This document shows, one piece after another, positions 43,145 to 53,611 of a DNA stretch of 64,000 bases (position 1 is its first letter; every line of letters starts with the position of its first letter). The notes below the pieces were generated by a model. That model was not told where the DNA came from. It searched no databases and saw only the letters and a list, made by a program, of their open reading frames with translations. Both the position numbers and the translations under genes were made by a program. This DNA comes from Podospora pseudoanserina (taxonomy: Eukaryota > Ascomycota > Sordariomycetes > Sordariales > Podosporaceae): positions 2,356,001 through 2,420,000 of the forward strand of contig NC_085925.1 in the NCBI RefSeq assembly GCF_035222485.1, in the 5' to 3' direction.

Positions 43145-44560
43145 ATGACCAGTGCCCTTCAGCCAACATTGGCCAGTGAGTGGACAGGGTGGACTGGCAC
43201 AGAGTTACAGGCCTATGCAACAACATACTTACCATATGGCTGTGATCCGGAGGACACTGCCGAACTAACATCATGCTACACAACATTTATTGCGGACCGC
43301 CCTTACAAGGTGAAGCATACCAACATACCCTCCGGCGTTTCGCCGAGGTCGACCACAATGGTAACCAACCGTGACTGGGACGTTGAAATGGTAATCATTA
43401 TCCTGCCCGCCGACTCTATTCCCCGTTCAGAGCTCGAAAGCTGGTCCCGGTTCCATATTATGTCGACCCGGACCGAATCGACAACCGACAATTGGATAAT
43501 TCACCACACTCTCACCGCCCCCGCCAGCTGCCCGACCTCATTTGAGTATACTACATCTACTCCGCTCGGTGACTGGGGCGACTACCTCCCGTCCGAGTTC
43601 CTCACCGAATATCTGCTCCCCAAAGCCACCATCCTTCCAGTCAAGTCGCACACAAGTACTTACCACGAATCCCTCACGATAACAAAAATGACCAGGACTA
43701 TCCACGTCAAGGCAGCAGATCTACCCCCAACCCGCTACGGTGGGCCCCCTTTGAACGGAAACTACCCGTTCTACAGGTTGGATCTCGACATGCTCAACAC
43801 ATCCTACGTCCAACACTGCTATCTCCCTGGCGAGCCGCGACCGCCGACCCAAGCCGAGCTCTGCCCTTACACCTACGCGGGGAAATGCAGCAGGCTCGAG
43901 CCGTGGATGATTATGGTCGCGGCTGTCATTCCGTCTATCATTCTTCTTGGATTTGTCGAAAACTTCTTCTGGTTCAGGCGGCTGATGCTGGGCAAGACGT
44001 GTCTCCGGATGGGAACCGTGTGCTGGGCTTCGATCTTCATTTTCGTGGTCGGTTTCACGATAATAGAGAAAAGGAGGAGCCCTGAAGACCGGGCCGAGTT
44101 CACGCAGCAGTGGAAGACGATGCAGCTGAAAACGAAGATCAAGTTGTGGTGTCAGTTTGGATTTAGGCATCGGTATCCGGTGGCTTGGTTGGGGGAGAGG
44201 AAGGCGGTTCGTCACGAGGAGAGGATTGAGGTGCGGAGGGGCGGTGGTACTGGCGGCGGTGATGGAGGTCCTGCGGGAGGTCAGAGGGAGGAGGACGATA
44301 CGCCTCTGCCGGCTTACCCCGGTCCTCCTTCTTCGGTGACTAGTGGGACTACTGCTGCTTCTTCGGGGCCGGTGTTGGTAATCCCAATGCAGTCCTCGCC
44401 TCAACGGGGTCCGGGGCAGCCGTCGTTGGGCCGACGTTGCCACCTGTTCAGCCTCAGTCACCTTCGTCTCCTCAGCAACCTGACGCGAGTCTGGGGTCAG
44501 CAGGTGATGGGTTCCGAGTTGTTTAAAGGACCGAAGGTTCATTGGTACATCCACGTCTAA
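43145..44560 (+). CDS. fungal LPXTG-type membrane protein, tail in doubt
   Basis: A 471-codon frame. An N-terminal extracellular-like half with several Cys and Tyr/Thr-rich text (residues 1-250) is followed by two hydrophobic segments at about 252-275 and 288-308, then a basic cytosolic segment, a Gly-rich linker and PLPAYPGPPSS. It resembles the ascomycete proteins annotated as LPXTG-domain proteins, function unknown. After about residue 420 the frame turns into unlikely text, while the -1 frame reads PTLPPVQPQSPSSPQQPDAS and closes with GDGFRVV and a stop at about 44523-44525. One missing G in the 4-G run at 44406-44409 would explain this, so the true C-terminus is probably the shorter Pro/Gln-rich one. 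Confidence 0.65.
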   Translation: MTSALQPTLASEWTGWTGTELQAYATTYLPYGCDPEDTAELTSCYTTFIADRPYKVKHTNIPSGVSPRSTTMVTNRDWDVEMVIIILPADSIPRSELESWSRFHIMSTRTESTTDNWIIHHTLTAPASCPTSFEYTTSTPLGDWGDYLPSEFLTEYLLPKATILPVKSHTSTYHESLTITKMTRTIHVKAADLPPTRYGGPPLNGNYPFYRLDLDMLNTSYVQHCYLPGEPRPPTQAELCPYTYAGKCSRLEPWMIMVAAVIPSIILLGFVENFFWFRRLMLGKTCLRMGTVCWASIFIFVVGFTIIEKRRSPEDRAEFTQQWKTMQLKTKIKLWCQFGFRHRYPVAWLGERKAVRHEERIEVRRGGGTGGGDGGPAGGQREEDDTPLPAYPGPPSSVTSGTTAASSGPVLVIPMQSSPQRGPGQPSLGRRCHLFSLSHLRLLSNLTRVWGQQVMGSELFKGPKVHWYIHV

Positions 44561-44691
44561 TGTTTATTGTTTTCTTCGAGAAATGTTTAGTCTCGGTGCC
44601 TAGGTATGTTAGATACTTAAAGACGTTAATCACAATGATAGTTACGTATAATTTCTTGTTTGCCGTCAATAAACTCCAAAATAAATTCCAG

Positions 44692-44812
44692 AAAAAGAAC
44701 TGGATGGGAAGTCGAACCCACCATCAAGCGAAGGGTCAGGCGGGTCTACACACACAACTCTTGACTGGCCAGGTCGGGTTGCTCGCGGCTCTCTGACCAC
44801 TGCGCTATACAC
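44692..44812 (-). tRNA. tRNA-like Pol III unit, probably pseudogene or tRNA-derived SINE
   Basis: On the minus strand there is an A-box-like TAGCGCAGTGGTCAGAG (A box core 44797-44807), a B-box-like GGTTCGACTTCC (core 44711-44718) and a T5 terminator at 44692-44696. The boxes are about 80 bp apart, wide for a tRNA without an intron, and the acceptor ends do not pair well. The T-stem pairs only partly. No anticodon can be assigned with confidence. Confidence 0.35.
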
Positions 44813-44892
44813 AAGCTGCAGTGTTAGATACTTTGCTGGTGTGATGAGCCAAAAGGTGGTATATATTTCGCCGTCTTGTCTCTGTTGCTCAC

Positions 44893-45705
44893 CTACCACC
44901 ACCACCACCTGCACAAAACCGTCACTGCCACTGCCGCGATGCCCAGCTTGCTCCCTGCACTCATTCCAGGTGATGCTGCCGCTGAAACCTCCTCTCCTCC
45001 ACCCGCCGACTTGATCGCCCTACTCAGCGGCTTAAACCAACACTCGGCCACCTTCTCATTCCCGGCATTGTTAGGATGCACCCCATCGCTGGTCATACTA
45101 TCCGTGTCGAACCCCGTCCAACAATCCACCACCTCGATCACACTCTCCGTTGTATTCATCCCCTTAGCCCACTCTGGAATCGCTTCATTCAACCTGACCA
45201 CTCTTTCCCCACACTCTTCACAAAACACCGAGTCCAACGGAATGATCTGAGCAACAATAATCCTCATGACCTTCTTACTCTCCCTCATCCAATCGACCAT
45301 CGTCCCAAACGCCTGCAAGATCTCCGCCGTCGGCTTGTTGTTCAACACGTCGTTAGTTCCCAAGTGCATCATCACCACATCAGGCTTGGAACTCTCCAGC
45401 CACGGAACAAGTTTCCCTTCCGAGACGATTTCCGTGGCCTGTATCATAACGTGTCCTTCGTTTGCCCCGTCATATTCGAAATCGCACTGTTGACCAGACC
45501 GGGAGCCGACGAACTTGGTGTTGGTGATGGAGGCTTGCTGGAGGCTGCGCCAGAGGAGGGCTTGCCAGCAGCTTTCAGGGCCGCCGGTGATGGAGTCGCC
45601 TAGGGGTAATATCCTCACTGTCGACTGGGACCATACTGGGAGAATTGAAGCGCTGAGAATGACGATGAGAGGGTACGAGCTGCTATGTGACGGGGAGAGT
45701 CGCAT
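44893..45705 (-). CDS. secreted SGNH hydrolase, CE3-like carbohydrate esterase
   Basis: Single exon, 270 residues. An N-terminal signal peptide (about 1-26, ending near VWSQ) is followed by block I ILPLGDSITGG with Ser38, a GTND block (about 115) and DGVHPNNAG (about 212), the Asp-x-x-His dyad. This is the GDSL/SGNH fold of CE3-type acetyl-xylan esterases. The C-terminus ends in a Ser/Ala-rich linker and a short hydrophobic stretch with four Trp, which may be a GPI-type or membrane tail. Likely role: deacetylation of plant or cell-wall polysaccharide outside the cell. Confidence 0.8.
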   Translation of the reverse strand: MRLSPSHSSSYPLIVILSASILPVWSQSTVRILPLGDSITGGPESCWQALLWRSLQQASITNTKFVGSRSGQQCDFEYDGANEGHVMIQATEIVSEGKLVPWLESSKPDVVMMHLGTNDVLNNKPTAEILQAFGTMVDWMRESKKVMRIIVAQIIPLDSVFCEECGERVVRLNEAIPEWAKGMNTTESVIEVVDCWTGFDTDSMTSDGVHPNNAGNEKVAECWFKPLSRAIKSAGGGEEVSAAASPGMSAGSKLGIAAVAVTVLCRWWWW

Positions 45706-46370
45706 CTTGACAGCCGAGGCGGGAGACAGTCAGGAGGCCCCGAGGACACTGACCAATGTTCTTTCTGATGAGAGAAGACGGCATTTTAAGAGACCGAGGC
45801 TGACGTGGTATGATCCTCCGTATGTGTGATCCTTGGCGGCCCCTTTTCTCCTCTTACCTAATGACCCCAGGACTTCCAGCTGCGGATTGGCAAAAGGGGA
45901 AAACAAAGCGCTTATTTCCAGCCTGGGTCTAGAACCAGTTGCCAACCCTGGCACTAACCCATGCTCCGCCTCATTCAGGTACCCGTGTGTGGGATTTTAC
46001 ACAAGGCCCGCGCATTTACGACGGCGCAGCGGCCCGTTAGCGACATCGATAATTCTGGGAATAACTTCAACAAATCTTTGAATGAATAAACATTTTTTTC
46101 TTCAACAGAACCTACAACATCTCAAGCTTTGGTAGCTTGTCTCGTCACAGGCCGACAGATGGGTAGCTCATTATACTCCAGTCGACTCCCACGTCCTGGA
46201 GGTTCATAGATATAACCGAATTCAATTGGCCACTTGAAGACGAGCGATGGGCATAACCTCACGAGTTGGATTTTATTTTTTCACCCAAACTGCCATCTCT
46301 ACCCCATATGTATGTGTTCGAATGCTCTTCTGACGGCGCCAGAAAATTCAAAAGCACCTATGCCATCCCT
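45706..46370. other. intergenic, no supported gene
   Basis: Promoter side of the esterase gene. No convincing frame. Confidence 0.35.
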
Positions 46371-46830
46371 GATGATGTTACATCAGCCGCCATGTCAAAC
46401 TCCATCACATGGCAATCCGACTCAACCCCTTTCTCCGTGTCACTGTCCAGACAGCCGTGCAACATCTGAGTCCCGTCGCAATGGCATTGAACGTAATTCT
46501 TAGGAAGAGGTTAGCCCAACTTTTGCTTTCTCCTGCCCACGGCAGCAAAGCCCAAGTGTGCTAGAAAATGCTCACCCTAGAGACCCCGAACACGTCCACG
46601 TTTCCCTCAAACTCAAGCTCATATCATCGAAGTCAAATTGAAACTCAACCCCAGGGTCGCTGCATTGGGACCACTGCAGCTTTGCTAGGTCAACGTCCTG
46701 CGCCAGACACTCCACCGTTCTGTTCGTCGCCGAGGAGTAAGACGTGAACCCAAACGTGCCCTTCGAACCCCCGTTGTCCCAGTCGTTTACCTTTAGTACC
46801 AGATCATCGATTTCCAGTAGGAAGGGTATT
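46371..46830 (-). CDS. small secreted-type protein, splicing uncertain
   Basis: The minus strand encodes PIPFLLEIDDLVLKVNDWDN, then GTFGFTSYSSATNRTVECLA, LQWSQCSDPGVEFQFDFDD and SLSLRETWTCSGSL (about 46820-46570), and after a probable intron (donor GTGAGC at about 46575, acceptor near 46500) YVQCHCDGTQMLHGCLDSD and VESDCHVMEFDMAAD to a stop at 46371. Paired Cys and beta-rich text recall small fungal secreted proteins of the Alt a 1/AA1-like kind, but I cannot assign a family. The predicted splice does not join the two frames exactly (off by one), so either the junction differs or there is a one-base error. The first exon and signal peptide are not resolved and would overlap the tyrosinase fragment. 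Confidence 0.45.
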
Positions 46831-47464
46831 GGGAGGCTGCGGTGGAGGTGGATGCGTGACTGAAGGTCCCTTCAAAGAGTTCGTACCTCTTTATACCCGA
46901 TCACCCAGTACCGAGGTGACTAACTTCCTTCAACAGCTACATGGCCAACATCGGTCCCGGCGCCCCAGTGACGAACAACGTCCCCAAGAACCCCCTCCCC
47001 AGCGACGGCGGGTACAACCCCCGCTGCATGCGTCGCGACATCAGCGTCGACGCCGCCCTCGGCGCCACCGCGGACCGCTCGTACAATCTCATCATGAGTC
47101 CAAGGACACCAACACCTTCTACAACACCTTGTTGACGCCACCCCGGAATGCGAGTGACCCGTACAATTTTGGGATCCATACAGCTGGCCATTACATTTCT
47201 GGAGGAGACCCCGGGGGAGATGCGATGGTCTCGCCTAATGATCCGATTTTCTATTTCCATCATGCGATGCTGGATAGGCTTTGGTGGGTCTGGCAGATGC
47301 AGGATCCGGATAAGCGGGTCAATGCCCAGGTGACGCTTGGTGAGAGGGATGCGGCGACGAGGAAGCTTGATTCGAAGTGGCTTATTGCTGATGTTATCTC
47401 CGTTCTTGAAGCGCATGATGGGCTTGGGCGTGCGGGAGGGGCGTTTTATCATGTGTATGTATAA
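46829..47464 (+). pseudogene. tyrosinase C-terminal (CuB) fragment
   Basis: Starts with the Gly-rich GGGGCVTEGPFKEF block typical of the middle of fungal tyrosinases, then (other frame) YNPRCMRRDIS and ATADRSYNLIM, then TNTFYNTLLTPPRNASDPYN and the CuB centre: HTAGH, GGDPGGD and FYFHHAMLDRLWW. All three CuB His are present. The CuA half is not found upstream. The frame changes near 47091-47100 between the DRSYNLIM and TNTFYN blocks, and the front exon junction also does not fit. Tyrosinases oxidise phenols to quinones; this copy looks truncated and inactive. Confidence 0.65.
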
Positions 47465-47569
47465 GTCTTCGAAATAGGTTGTCGCAGTGTGGTCAGCCTT
47501 CCTTCGATGAATTCGATGTTTTCATATACCACAGTGAGAGGGATGAATGACCCTTGTCTGGTCCAGAGC

Positions 47570-48794
47570 TCACACAATGACGAGGTCCTCTAGTCGTCTC
47601 GGAACCGCTGCTTTTGCCTTTATGTCATTGATATGCTCCCTAAAGGCCTCTGACCCTGTGATCCCACGGAAAAAGGAGGCTGCTACAAGCGTCACGACAT
47701 TCCGCTCCTCGGAAGCCTTCTTTCTGCAAACAAATGGCATGTCTAGCTCTTCCAACACCCACAGGGTATCACCTATTCTCCGCATTCGCTGGTACGAGTC
47801 CGACGAGACCGGTGTCGGTGACAGCAAGTTTTTTGCCGTCACACTTGGAGAAGATTATATCGAGCTGTTGATGATCGAGTGATCAAAAATTGGCCGAGGA
47901 AAGTAGGGATTAGAAAGGCTCACTTCCATAGCCGTCACCTTTGGCCAGCGTTCTGTACCAGCGTCGAAGAAGATCATACCAGTGCTTGACCGGATCGATG
48001 CGGTGTCCACCTGTCGCTGATGCCGCCTTCGCTCTTCATCCGAAGCCAAGGGTTGATTTGAGTTGCAAGGAAATCCCTCCAGTTATGGAACTTTGAGCAT
48101 GTATGATATCGGTAGTAGCGCCCAAGACCACAGAGTTTGTCCCATTCAGAGTGGGAAGAAATCATCGGCGATGTCGGTGAAGATCTTGGGGGCTGAGCGA
48201 GAATGGTCCACCTTGATCTCTGGTGACATGGTCCAAGCCTCTGCTTCTGGATTGCGTTCGGCTTCCGAATATTATTTCATACTTTTCGGGTATTGCTGAA
48301 CAGCATTATCATTCTCGGCATTTGCAAGTGAGAGGATGGCGGTCTCACTTCGCGGCTGTTCTCACAGCTCTCGTCGAGATAAACGATGACTCTGGAAGCT
48401 GTCTGGTAAATACATGTCATGAGATTGAGCTGATGATTTCGCTCAGACACAACCGACTGGTTGATACAGATCGAGCGACCCACGGAATCCGGTCAGCTTC
48501 ACGGCTCCGGAGGCGCTTGAGAGCTGCATGACGGTTGGCCGTGATGCATATTTCGGTGACTGGTTTGGTGCTTGACTTGTCTTCGTCAGAGAGCACCTCA
48601 ATCGTAGAGGTCAATGTTTTGATCCCCCCAGGTGTAGAAGAGCGCTTCGTGGGAAGGAGGAGTTCGATTCGAGAATTTAACAGCCGTATTCTGACTGGCT
48701 CCTCTGGATGACCTGGAAGCAGATTCAAGAGGCGAATTGAATCATCGAAATCCAGCGGGAGGCCTAAATAAACCTGATAAGGGGTGTTTTTCAT
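47570..48794 (-). pseudogene. decayed HET-domain gene, paralogue of the gene at 56421
   Basis: Blocks match the intact HET protein at 56421-58271 in the same order: LDFDDSIRLLNLLPGHPEEP with VRIRLLNSRIEL, RHAALKRLRSREADR, ICINQSVVSERNHQLNLM with YQTASRVIVYLDE, and at the far end LWVLEELDMPFVCRKKAS with VAASFFRGI. It spans 1.2 kb against 1.85 kb for the intact copy, so a large central part is lost, and the blocks lie in several frames. It is non-functional as it stands. Confidence 0.75.
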
Positions 48795-49739
48795 TTTATC
48801 GTCATGGATAAGCTTTTTTCAAGAGCAGTGAATCGGGAAAAGGCGGGCACTCTGGTCCAAAAGGCAGGTTGGGCACCAAACAGCCGGGGCAGAGGTGTGA
48901 AAGCCTGGGTGAAAGTGGGACTCCAGGCACCCAAACAACCCCGTGGTATGCACTAGAAGGGGGTGTTTGGCCCTGCGCCAACGCAGCGACCTTACCAACC
49001 ACAATCTATCAAGCAGTGCAAACGTCGCATGCTCCATCCTGGCGATCAACCTTATACCCTTGGTAGTCCGGATCTTGCCCATGTCGTCCTGTCACGATGC
49101 TTTCTGACAGCATGCAAGAGACAGTTTGGAGCGAACAACAACCTGACGTCGGACCTATTCCCGGATGATATCCAGATTAGGGTTGCGAGTTAGAAGACTA
49201 CGCCCCTCTGTTGGAGGCTTGAGAGACGTGTTAGGAATACGGAACTCCGTAAGGTTTGTTGCGAGGTCTCACCGATTGTGAAGGATAAATGAATCTCTAG
49301 GCTGTAGAATTCATTTCTTCTTTCTTCATTTTTATCTAACAATTCAATTTACTATTCAGGCCTACACCTGTGTCCAGCCGTAGTAGGCCCAGGTCAGGAC
49401 CCCATAGCCGTCAAAACAATTTGCTTCACTTGCTCCCCTGAGCGTCGTCACCGCCACGAAGAGCTGGGAGCGACGAAACCGTCAGACCCATCCTCACAGG
49501 TGAATATATCGGAGCAATGAAGTCGCGACCGCCAGTGAATTGGACGGAGCAACCTGACGGGAAGGGAGGGCATAAAGCTTTTGCCTGCGATCTCTGCCAT
49601 GCACCTTACCACTTTTCACCAAACATGCCATCCGCACACTGCCTTTACCATAATTCTCTTGCCAACTTGATCACTTACCTATTCATTCTCCTCTTCGACA
49701 CAGATCTCCACTAGCTTCCTGGCAGAGCCCATTTTATAT
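48795..49739. other. intergenic, no supported gene
   Basis: Short frames without recognisable motifs. Confidence 0.4.
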
Positions 49740-51188
49740 ACACATTTTCTGCAACAGTACCGATCATGGGGTCAGCCGCTTCCTACGTCTGATCAGACGG
49801 GAAACGGAGCAGGGGAACAATGGCAACTTTCCCTACCGCGCCCTGGCTCATGATGTCCGGTTAGTCGTTATCCATTTGTACCTCTTGATGGTTTGTGCGA
49901 AAGATGTCGGCCTGCTAACCGATATTCTCGCCATTCAGATCCCTCGACGTCTGCGTTCAACACCCCGAGATCGCAAAGGTTGCCTACTGGGAGTTGGACC
50001 CGTCAAAGCCAGTCAGTCTATGCGACAAGATCATTCGGCTCATCACCGCCCTCCCTCAAGTTCGCAGTCTGAGCTTGGACTTGCGCGATTTGGACAATGC
50101 TCAAGTTGGCCATATGGTCACGCTGCTTCATAAATCCACCAATATCCTTCCCCGTGTTCGACAACTCAAATTCATCTCGGCTGAGGACGCTTATGGAGTG
50201 AGCGACAGCGCGTTCAACCCGAGCCTTTGTGGGCGCCTCACGTCCGCTTTCTGCACCGCGATGGGTACCAAAGCCGACGAGCTTACCTTCATTCGAGGCT
50301 CCGGTGCTGCCAACAATCAAGCCTTGCTCGACACGATGACAGCCTTTGCCGATATTCAACCAGGCAGCAGTCCCCACCGCCAGCTGAGACGCCTATTGAT
50401 CGCCGGCTTGGGGTCCGCAAGCGGTCTCAATATCCTCCCAGCTCGCGAGATTTTGGAGACGGTCGTCGCGCCACACAGCGAGACTATTGAGACCATCTTT
50501 ATCGCTGATGACGTGGACTTTGCACCTCCCGGTGGCCACCAGGACTTCAATACCAACCAGAAGGCAATTGACCACTTGGTCAACGCCCTGGCTGGGATGC
50601 CTGCCCTTCGCCGAGTCGCGTTCCCAATGGTGGGATTTCGTGTTGAGGGTATTGAGCGCCAGGACGATAAGAATCTCGAGAAGCTGGCTCTAGGTACGGC
50701 CATGAGGGCGATTGCGGGTGGTGTGTGATGGAGCAGCTTCCTCATTTGGAGCACGCGGCCTTCTGGTCTTTGTGGCAGAATTGCGGTGTGCATTCGAGAC
50801 GTATCGATGGGGACATTTATAGCAGATGCTACGGTGTCCCTGATGACTGGGTGAAGCCTCTGCATGGACGGAGGGAGAAGTGGCCCATGGGGCTGTGGGG
50901 GTATCGGTGGTAGATCCGGGTGTTGCGTTGGGACCAGGTATCACAGGGCTGAGAGAGGAGATGTCTGTGCCATTGGCTGGAGGAAGCACCGATGGCATCG
51001 TGAGTCTCGGAGCCTTAGAGCCTGGAAATGCGAAGAAAGTGCTTTTCACCGAGTGGGAGATACACGTGGGCCAGTACTCCCGGCTGAAAGAGGACGTCTA
51101 CATGATGGCTTGGGGGCATATGATTCTGATTCATGAGGTTGGGCATACCAAAAAGAGCTTTGATTCATGGGATAGTATGCAAACGTAA
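49740..51188 (+). pseudogene. F-box/leucine-rich-like protein gene with frame breaks
   Basis: The main frame (49994-50728, extended back by an exon joined at about 49940) reads SLDVCVQHPEIAKVAYWELD, then LPQVRSLSLDLRDLD and QLRRLLIAGLGSASGLNILP, with regularly spaced Leu as in fungal F-box proteins that carry degenerate leucine-rich repeats. Exon 1 (about 49765-49859) gives VSRFLRLIRRETEQGNNG before a 79-bp intron. At 50725 the frame stops, and the expected continuation MEQLPHLEHAAFWSLWQNCG lies one base over; a further change comes near 50880. A preceding segment FLAEPILYTHFLQQYRSWG (about 49712-49768) is in yet another frame. F-box proteins recruit substrates to SCF ubiquitin ligases; this copy is probably broken. 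Confidence 0.5.
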
Positions 51189-51310
51189 ATATAAAGAATT
51201 AAAATGAAAAATACAATGATAAAATAAAAAAAGAAAAAAGAAAATTAAAAGAATAAGATATAAAATAAAGGAATAAAAATTAAATAAACTAAAGGCTATT
51301 TGCACAGATT
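51189..51310. repeat. A-rich low-complexity tract
   Basis: Simple AAAAT/AAAAG-type sequence with hardly any C. No coding potential. Confidence 0.7.
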
Positions 51311-51534
51311 CTTGATCAAGTCATTGGAACGTGGCCATCGTGAGCGATTCAAGGTTAGGCTTCTTGAATGCAAAAACTGCGACAAAGGACATGATATTCT
51401 TGGACTGATGATGCACCAGGGCTGGGACCGACAACATGAGGAACTGGAATCGACGGGACATCGTTCATATTGACATTGCCAAACCTAAACAAACTCAGAT
51501 AATGCCCTCGACTCTTGTACAAATCCCTTGTACT

Positions 51535-52770
51535 CTACGCCGGGAGAGCATTGATAGCCCTCACATGGTCAGTAACCAAGCAAGTAGCCAACGAAGAACC
51601 ATAATAAATCGTGAACCCATCATTATGTGTCTGCCCAGTACTCAACTGATCGCCCCATTGCCTATTATTCATCACAATTAGTACATATATCATCACTTCT
51701 CAACCAGGAAAAAAGAAACCACCTACCAAAACAAATCACCACTCATCCCATCCCTGCTCAGCTCCCTCGACGCCTGCTGCCAGCCCTTCTGCACATTACA
51801 CCTATCACTCTCAAACCCATACTCCTCCAACAAACACGGCTTCCCCGCCGCCCTGCAAGCCGCCGCATGATCCTTAATCCACCCTGGCCCAAAGCTCGTC
51901 GGCACCCCCCAATGACCAGGATACATATGAAACGTCCCAAAGTCCAGATTCTTAATCTGCAGATTCTTGACGAAGTCGGTCCCCTCCCCATACTGATACG
52001 GATACGTCGTCTGCCCCGGCAACCCGAACCCCTCATCCCCAAGGGTGATCAAATGATCCTTATCCAAGCTCCGAATATAATCTGAAATCTGCGTCGCCCA
52101 GTTGAAAATAACATTCGTGTTGCACCCCTTGCACCTGGGCTCGTTGGCAAGTTCCCAGGCAAAGATTGCGGGGCTGTTGACATATCGCGAGACGACAGTC
52201 TGGATGTAACGCTTGTACTGCTCCTGAGCGCGGGCGTTGGTGTACCAGGATTCTTTTGTGCCTCCAAAGGCGTTGACGTAGGCTTTCATGCCGCCAAAGT
52301 CATCCCAGTAGTTGACCAGCGCGATGATGAGCTTGATGCCGCGGGTTTCGGCTGATCTGACGAGGTAGTCGAGGCGTTGGAGGCCGTTGGGGCCGGTGTT
52401 GATTTGGGAGCCTGAGGAGGCGAGGCGTTGGAACCAGACGGTGTTACCGGATGGTTGGTTGTTCACGTCGTTGAAGCCCCAGACGCGGAGGATTTTGAGG
52501 CCCGAGGAGGCGATGTGGTCCACTGGGGAGTGTTAGGAACGGTAGAGGAGAGGATGGTGGAAGGGACGAACAGGTTGTGTCGACATCTCTGTTGTTGGTC
52601 AGGAAGCCAATCCAGTAGGAGTTTGTTCCTGCAAAGTAGCCGGTTTTGCCGTCTATCACGAAGCGGGTGCCGCTGACTCTGGCTGAGGCGGCTGCTCCTC
52701 CACCTTGTGCTTGGGGGAGGGCGTTGACTAGAGAAAGAAGGCCGAGGCCGAAGGCGAAAAGTCCCTTCAT
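51535..52770 (-). CDS. secreted endo-beta-1,4-mannanase, GH5_7
   Basis: Three exons, 52572-52770, 51728-52522 (to 51727) and 51535-51661, with introns of 49 bp (52523-52571) and 65 bp (51662-51726), encode 373 residues. The last exon is short but clearly right: it supplies [20 protein letters not shown] and [13 protein letters not shown] signal peptide (about 1-18, [19 protein letters not shown]) is followed by the TIM barrel: [19 protein letters not shown], the acid/base Glu in [11 protein letters not shown] (about 194), HMYPGHWG, and the nucleophile Glu in CLLEEYGF (about 300). It hydrolyses mannan in plant cell wall outside the cell. No cellulose-binding module. Confidence 0.92.
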
Positions 52771-53611
52771 CTTGGTGGTGATCGGTTCCTCGTCGTGTTC
52801 TTGTCAAGATGACTTCCGACAGACAGCCATCAACCCGCCATCCGCCCCCATTAAATACTTCTCCAGACCTCTCATGTTCGCCGATGATGTTCAAGACCAA
52901 GAAGTTCGCTCTGGTCCCCTCCGAGGTGTGAGGCCGTCGATATGAGAAAGCTCACCAATGAAATATTAGCCGCCTCATGAGGGCGGGGCAGCGGGCTCCG
53001 GTTAGCCCGTATTGGAAAAAGGTAAACAATGAAGCTGGGAGGAATGGAAAGTGTGAAAAGGGGGTAATAGTGATGCCAGGTGATCTCAAGTATAGTTACA
53101 TGCGCACCGCTCAGTCTCCCAGCCGTAGGTAATGTGAAGCTGACGAACACACATGTGAGGGGTCGAGCTTAGGTGAGGGGTTGAGGGGTCGAGGGGCTGG
53201 TGATGTCTCAGGTGAGAATTGCCCCGCAAATGTTGGAACCAACCCCAATTCTCCAACAGAAAAAGAGTCCCAATGATGGGCTTTTGTTTTGTCTCTCCAA
53301 TGGGCTTAGCAGGTCATGGGACGTGGCGAAAGGGACGCGCTGAGGGACAATTGAGGGCGGCTCAGTCATGCTTGAAACAAGCAATTTTTAGGGGTGGTCT
53401 GTGTCGGGCTGAGCCGCCGAGGACGAGGACCCTGGAAAATAAGCGACCCAACCGAATATGGCCTAGAACTGCCCGCCATCTCCATTGCGCCTGATCACGA
53501 ACTGAGAGCATATCTTTTCATTCTTTCCCTTTCCCCTCCCTTTCCAGGTTGTCGGTTGCTTCTGCTGTGCTACGAGCGCTGCTTCGCTGCTTGCTGCCAT
53601 CTCACCATCCA
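52771..53611. promoter_or_regulatory. divergent promoter region, mannanase and channel
   Basis: About 840 bp between the divergent starts of the GH5 gene and the cation-channel gene. No specific site could be assigned. Confidence 0.4.

Noticed and set aside
45730-45835. possible 5S rRNA resemblance near ACATACGGAGGATCATACCA
   Set aside because: Only the first few bases resemble fungal 5S; the internal control region is absent.
45930-46010. possible second tRNA-like element (GGTTCTAGACCC on the minus strand)
   Set aside because: A- and B-box-like words are only about 20 bases apart and no cloverleaf can be drawn.
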